Assembly (NCBI RefSeq): GCF_012034245.1
Contig: NZ_JAATEO010000015.1
Coordinates: forward strand, 62,001 to 126,000
DNA from: Micromonospora thermarum
Lineage (GTDB): Bacteria; Actinomycetota; Actinomycetes; Mycobacteriales; Micromonosporaceae
DNA: 64,000 nucleotides
Direction of reading: 5' to 3'
Shown here: positions 61,826-64,000 of the stretch, one piece after another
Layout: every line of letters begins with the position of its first letter
Numbering within the stretch: the first letter of the stretch is position 1
Notes under the pieces: model-generated
What the model was told of the DNA's origin: nothing
The model's database searches: none
What the model saw: the letters and a program-made list of their open reading frames with translations, nothing else
Position numbers and translations under genes: made by a program

Positions 61826-61907
61826 GATCGCGCTCGATCCCGGATGTGGTGGCCTCGCCGCCGGCCCGATGCCACTACATCCGGGAAACAGCACGATCTT
61901 CGCGCGG
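61826..61907. repeat. Palindromic repeat family B, copy 2
   Basis: It matches the element at 49672-49752 in order and orientation: GATCGCGCTCGA, GGATGTGGTGG, then CCACTACATCC and GCACGATCTTCGCGCGG. It lies 26 nt after the Clp-N gene stop. The rest of the 243-bp gap to 62043 contains a repeated GAGCGGACAGCCCCG and no gene. Confidence 0.75.
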
Positions 61908-62042
61908 CGCGCCGGAGCGGACAGCCCCGGCGGCGAGCGGACAGCCCCGCCGCCGAGTGGCGGCGAACCGGTGGCGGCGGTGTTGAAACCTGGTTGTGGC
62001 GCTGCCGACCCGCTCGCGTGATGACTCGCTGAACCCGCGGCT

Positions 62043-63047
62043 GTGCTGCACACTGACGCCGTGGATGCTGGAGAGGACAAGGGCGGGCTGCGGTCGGCCG
62101 TGGTGGTGAACCCGGTCAAGGTGGCCGATCCGGACGAGCTGCGCCGTACGGTCGACGACGTCCTCGCCGCCGCCGGCTGGCCCGAACCCCTCTGGTTCGA
62201 GACCACCGTCGACGACCCGGGGCAGGGCCAGACCGCGGAGGCCGTACGGGCCGGCGTGGACGTGGTCTTCGTCTGCGGCGGCGACGGCACGGTCATGTCC
62301 TGCGTCAGCGCGCTCGTCGGCACCGACGTGGCGCTCGCCGTCCTGCCGCAGGGCACCGGCAACCTGCTCGCGGCCAACCTGGGCCTCTCCAACGACCTCG
62401 CCGCCGGCCTCGGTGTGGCGATCGAGCGCGGCCGGCGCCTGCTCGACGTCGGGCAGGTGGAGGAACGGTACTTCACCGTGATGGCCGGCATGGGCTTCGA
62501 CGCCCAGATGCTGGCCGCCACCTCGGAGACCACCAAGAAGCGGATCGGCTGGCCGGCGTACGTGGTGGGGGCCGCGCGGCACCTGCGGGACCGGCCGATG
62601 AGGGTCTCCATCCGCATCGACGACCAGCAGCCGCTCCGACGCCGGGCGCGGTCTGTCCTGGTCGCCAACGTCGGCCGGCTCCAGGGCGGCGTACGCCTGC
62701 TCACCGGCGCCGAGCCGGACGACGGCTACCTCGACGTCGCGGTGCTCACCCCGCGCACGCTGCGGCACTGGCTGGCGCTCGGCTGGGCGGTCGTCCGCCG
62801 GCAGGACCGGGTGCCCCGGATGGAGGTGTTCCGCGGGCGGCGGGTGGAGATCACCAGCAACCGCCCGCAGCCCCGGGAGCTCGACGGGGACCTGATCGAG
62901 CCGGGTCGGACGCTGAAGGCGGAGATCCGGCGGCGGGCGCTGTGGTTGTGCGTACCACAGCCGGAGGAGGCACCGGACCTGGCGGTGGACGCCGACGCCG
63001 CCGGCGAGCGGGGCGAGCGGCTGGTCGAGGAGGCACGCCGTGAGTAG
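62043..63047 (+). CDS. Diacylglycerol kinase-like lipid kinase
   Basis: This 334-aa protein has the DAGK catalytic domain with VVNPVK near residue 21, the nucleotide loop CGGDGTVM near 78, and LPQGTGNLLAANLG. It probably phosphorylates a membrane lipid such as diacylglycerol. GTG 62043 and GTG 62061 are both open and neither has a clear ribosome-binding site. Its end overlaps the next gene start by 8 nt. Confidence 0.88.
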   Translation: MLHTDAVDAGEDKGGLRSAVVVNPVKVADPDELRRTVDDVLAAAGWPEPLWFETTVDDPGQGQTAEAVRAGVDVVFVCGGDGTVMSCVSALVGTDVALAVLPQGTGNLLAANLGLSNDLAAGLGVAIERGRRLLDVGQVEERYFTVMAGMGFDAQMLAATSETTKKRIGWPAYVVGAARHLRDRPMRVSIRIDDQQPLRRRARSVLVANVGRLQGGVRLLTGAEPDDGYLDVAVLTPRTLRHWLALGWAVVRRQDRVPRMEVFRGRRVEITSNRPQPRELDGDLIEPGRTLKAEIRRRALWLCVPQPEEAPDLAVDADAAGERGERLVEEARRE

Positions 63048-64000
63048 CACCCGGATCGTGCCGGAGACCCGGCTGATGGCGGACGAGGAGCTGTCCGCCG
63101 ACGACGCCTGGCACACGCTGCGCCGGGAGGGCGGCTGGTGCCTGCTGCGGGACGCGTTCATCCGGTTCCGCTACGGCGACGGCTTCAGCCACTCCCGCGC
63201 GTTCGCGTTGCAGCTGTGCCTGGCCGTGGTGCCGTTCCTGATCGCGCTGACCGGTCTGATCTCCGAGCTGGGCGTCGAGGAGGGCGGCCAGGTCGTCGCC
63301 GACACCGTGCTGGCGCTCTCCCCGGGCGCCAGCGACGAGGTGGTGGCGGAGCTGCTCGGGGAGGGCGAGCGCACCGAGGAGGTGGGCGAGCTGGCCCTGA
63401 CCCTCGGTCTGCTCACCGGCCTGGTCGCGCTGACCATGACGATGGCGCAGATCGAGCGGGGTGCCAACCGGATCTACGGCGTCGAGCGGGACCGCCCGGC
63501 GCTGTGGAAGTACGTACGCGCCGCCGTCCTGGCGCTCACCGCCGGCCTGCCGGCGCTGACCGGGTTCCTCATCCTGGTCGCGGGCGGGGCGATCGGCGAC
63601 TCGGTGCAACGGCACTACGCGTGGGGCGAGGGCGCCCACGCCGTGTGGGACGTGGCGCGGTGGCCGCTCAGCCTGGGGCTGACCGTGCTGGCCGTCGCGG
63701 TGCTCTTCCGGCACGCGCCCCGACGCAACCAGCCCAGCCTCTCCTGGCTCTTCTTCGGGGCGGGGATCGCCACCGCGCTGTGGTGGCTGACCAGTCTCCT
63801 GCTGGCGGGGTACGTCGCCTGGAGCGACGACTTCAACCAGACGTACGGGGCACTGACCGGCATGATGGCGCTGCTGCTGTGGGCCAACCTCACCGGCATG
63901 GCGCTCTTCGGCGGGCTGGCCTTCGCCGCGCAGTTGGAGGCGGTGCGGATCGGCGTCCAGGAGCCGGCCCAGCCCGACCTGTGGGAGCCCGAGGCCGACC
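63040..64000 (+). CDS. YihY/BrkB-family membrane protein, truncated by window end
   Basis: The frame from GTG 63040 runs off the window after about 320 codons. It encodes several membrane helices, with FALQLCLAVVPFLIALTGLI, AMTMAQIERGANRIYGVERD-like TMAQIERGANRIYG and WLFFGAGIATALWWLTSLLL, matching the YihY/BrkB (formerly RNase BN) family. GAGGAGG lies just upstream inside the kinase gene, so the two are translationally coupled. The function is unclear; transport is suspected. Confidence 0.88.
   Translation, partial: MSSTRIVPETRLMADEELSADDAWHTLRREGGWCLLRDAFIRFRYGDGFSHSRAFALQLCLAVVPFLIALTGLISELGVEEGGQVVADTVLALSPGASDEVVAELLGEGERTEEVGELALTLGLLTGLVALTMTMAQIERGANRIYGVERDRPALWKYVRAAVLALTAGLPALTGFLILVAGGAIGDSVQRHYAWGEGAHAVWDVARWPLSLGLTVLAVAVLFRHAPRRNQPSLSWLFFGAGIATALWWLTSLLLAGYVAWSDDFNQTYGALTGMMALLLWANLTGMALFGGLAFAAQLEAVRIGVQEPAQPDLWEPEAD

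Overview
The window is high-GC actinobacterial DNA. Codon use, large regulators, several leaderless promoters and families of dispersed palindromes suggest a Micromonosporaceae member, probably Micromonospora (inference). No rRNA, CRISPR array, transposase or integrase gene was seen.

Region 1 (1-9.3 kb and 15.5-40 kb) is a split secondary-metabolite cluster of type II aromatic polyketide character. The left arm has a flavin-dependent halogenase, two divergent F420-type luciferase-like oxidoreductases, an aromatic FAD monooxygenase, two paralogous O-methyltransferases, a 3Fe-4S ferredoxin and a multicopper oxidase. The right arm has a glutamine-dependent asparagine-synthetase-like amidotransferase, a nitroreductase, FAD oxidoreductases, a P450, a TenA/PqqC-like protein, several SDRs, a SARP activator, a small cofactor-free-type monooxygenase, a complete acetyl-CoA carboxylase (fused AccDA, BCCP, biotin carboxylase), a tailoring operon (ACP, DUF1772, two ketoreductases, ABM and SchA/CurD proteins), a POT-type exporter and a PadR regulator with a flavin monooxygenase. 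No KS-alpha/KS-beta pair or classical cyclase is present, so the minimal PKS must lie elsewhere, most likely left of base 1. Halogenase, amidotransferase, two OMTs and many oxygenases together resemble polycyclic-xanthone/pentangular pathways such as lysolipin and xantholipin (inference). Five 11-bp-spaced TCGA-type direct repeats, the classical SARP site form, lie before genes in both arms and tie them together.

Region 2 (9.3-15.5 kb) interrupts the cluster. It holds a VOC protein, an XRE/TPR regulator with three small GTGA-overlapping genes, a lower-GC two-gene unit (an unrecognised 668-aa membrane protein and a 59-aa protein) and a HigBA-type toxin-antitoxin pair.

Region 3 (38-47.6 kb) contains a ribbon-helix-helix/DUF4097 pair whose five-box TGACGTCA operator is duplicated in front of the upstream flavin monooxygenase. 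It also has tRNA-Gly(GCC), tRNA-Val(GAC), a large LuxR-type ATPase regulator, a membrane-anchored HExxH protein and an epimerase.

Region 4 (47.6-58.7 kb) is a DosR/DevR-like stress island. It has a NarL-type regulator, a GAF histidine kinase keeping the HPPM segment, two Acg-type nitroreductases, two universal stress proteins and a phosphoketolase. The phosphoketolase is linked to one usp gene by three tandem 56-bp units that each read as a 19-codon mini-ORF with 4-nt overlaps. A TetR/SDR pair ends the island.

Region 5 (58.7-64 kb) has a secreted transglycosylase-like protein, a PP2C phosphatase divergent from an HTH/Clp-N-domain module with a double-operator leaderless promoter, a diacylglycerol-kinase-like protein and a truncated YihY/BrkB membrane protein.
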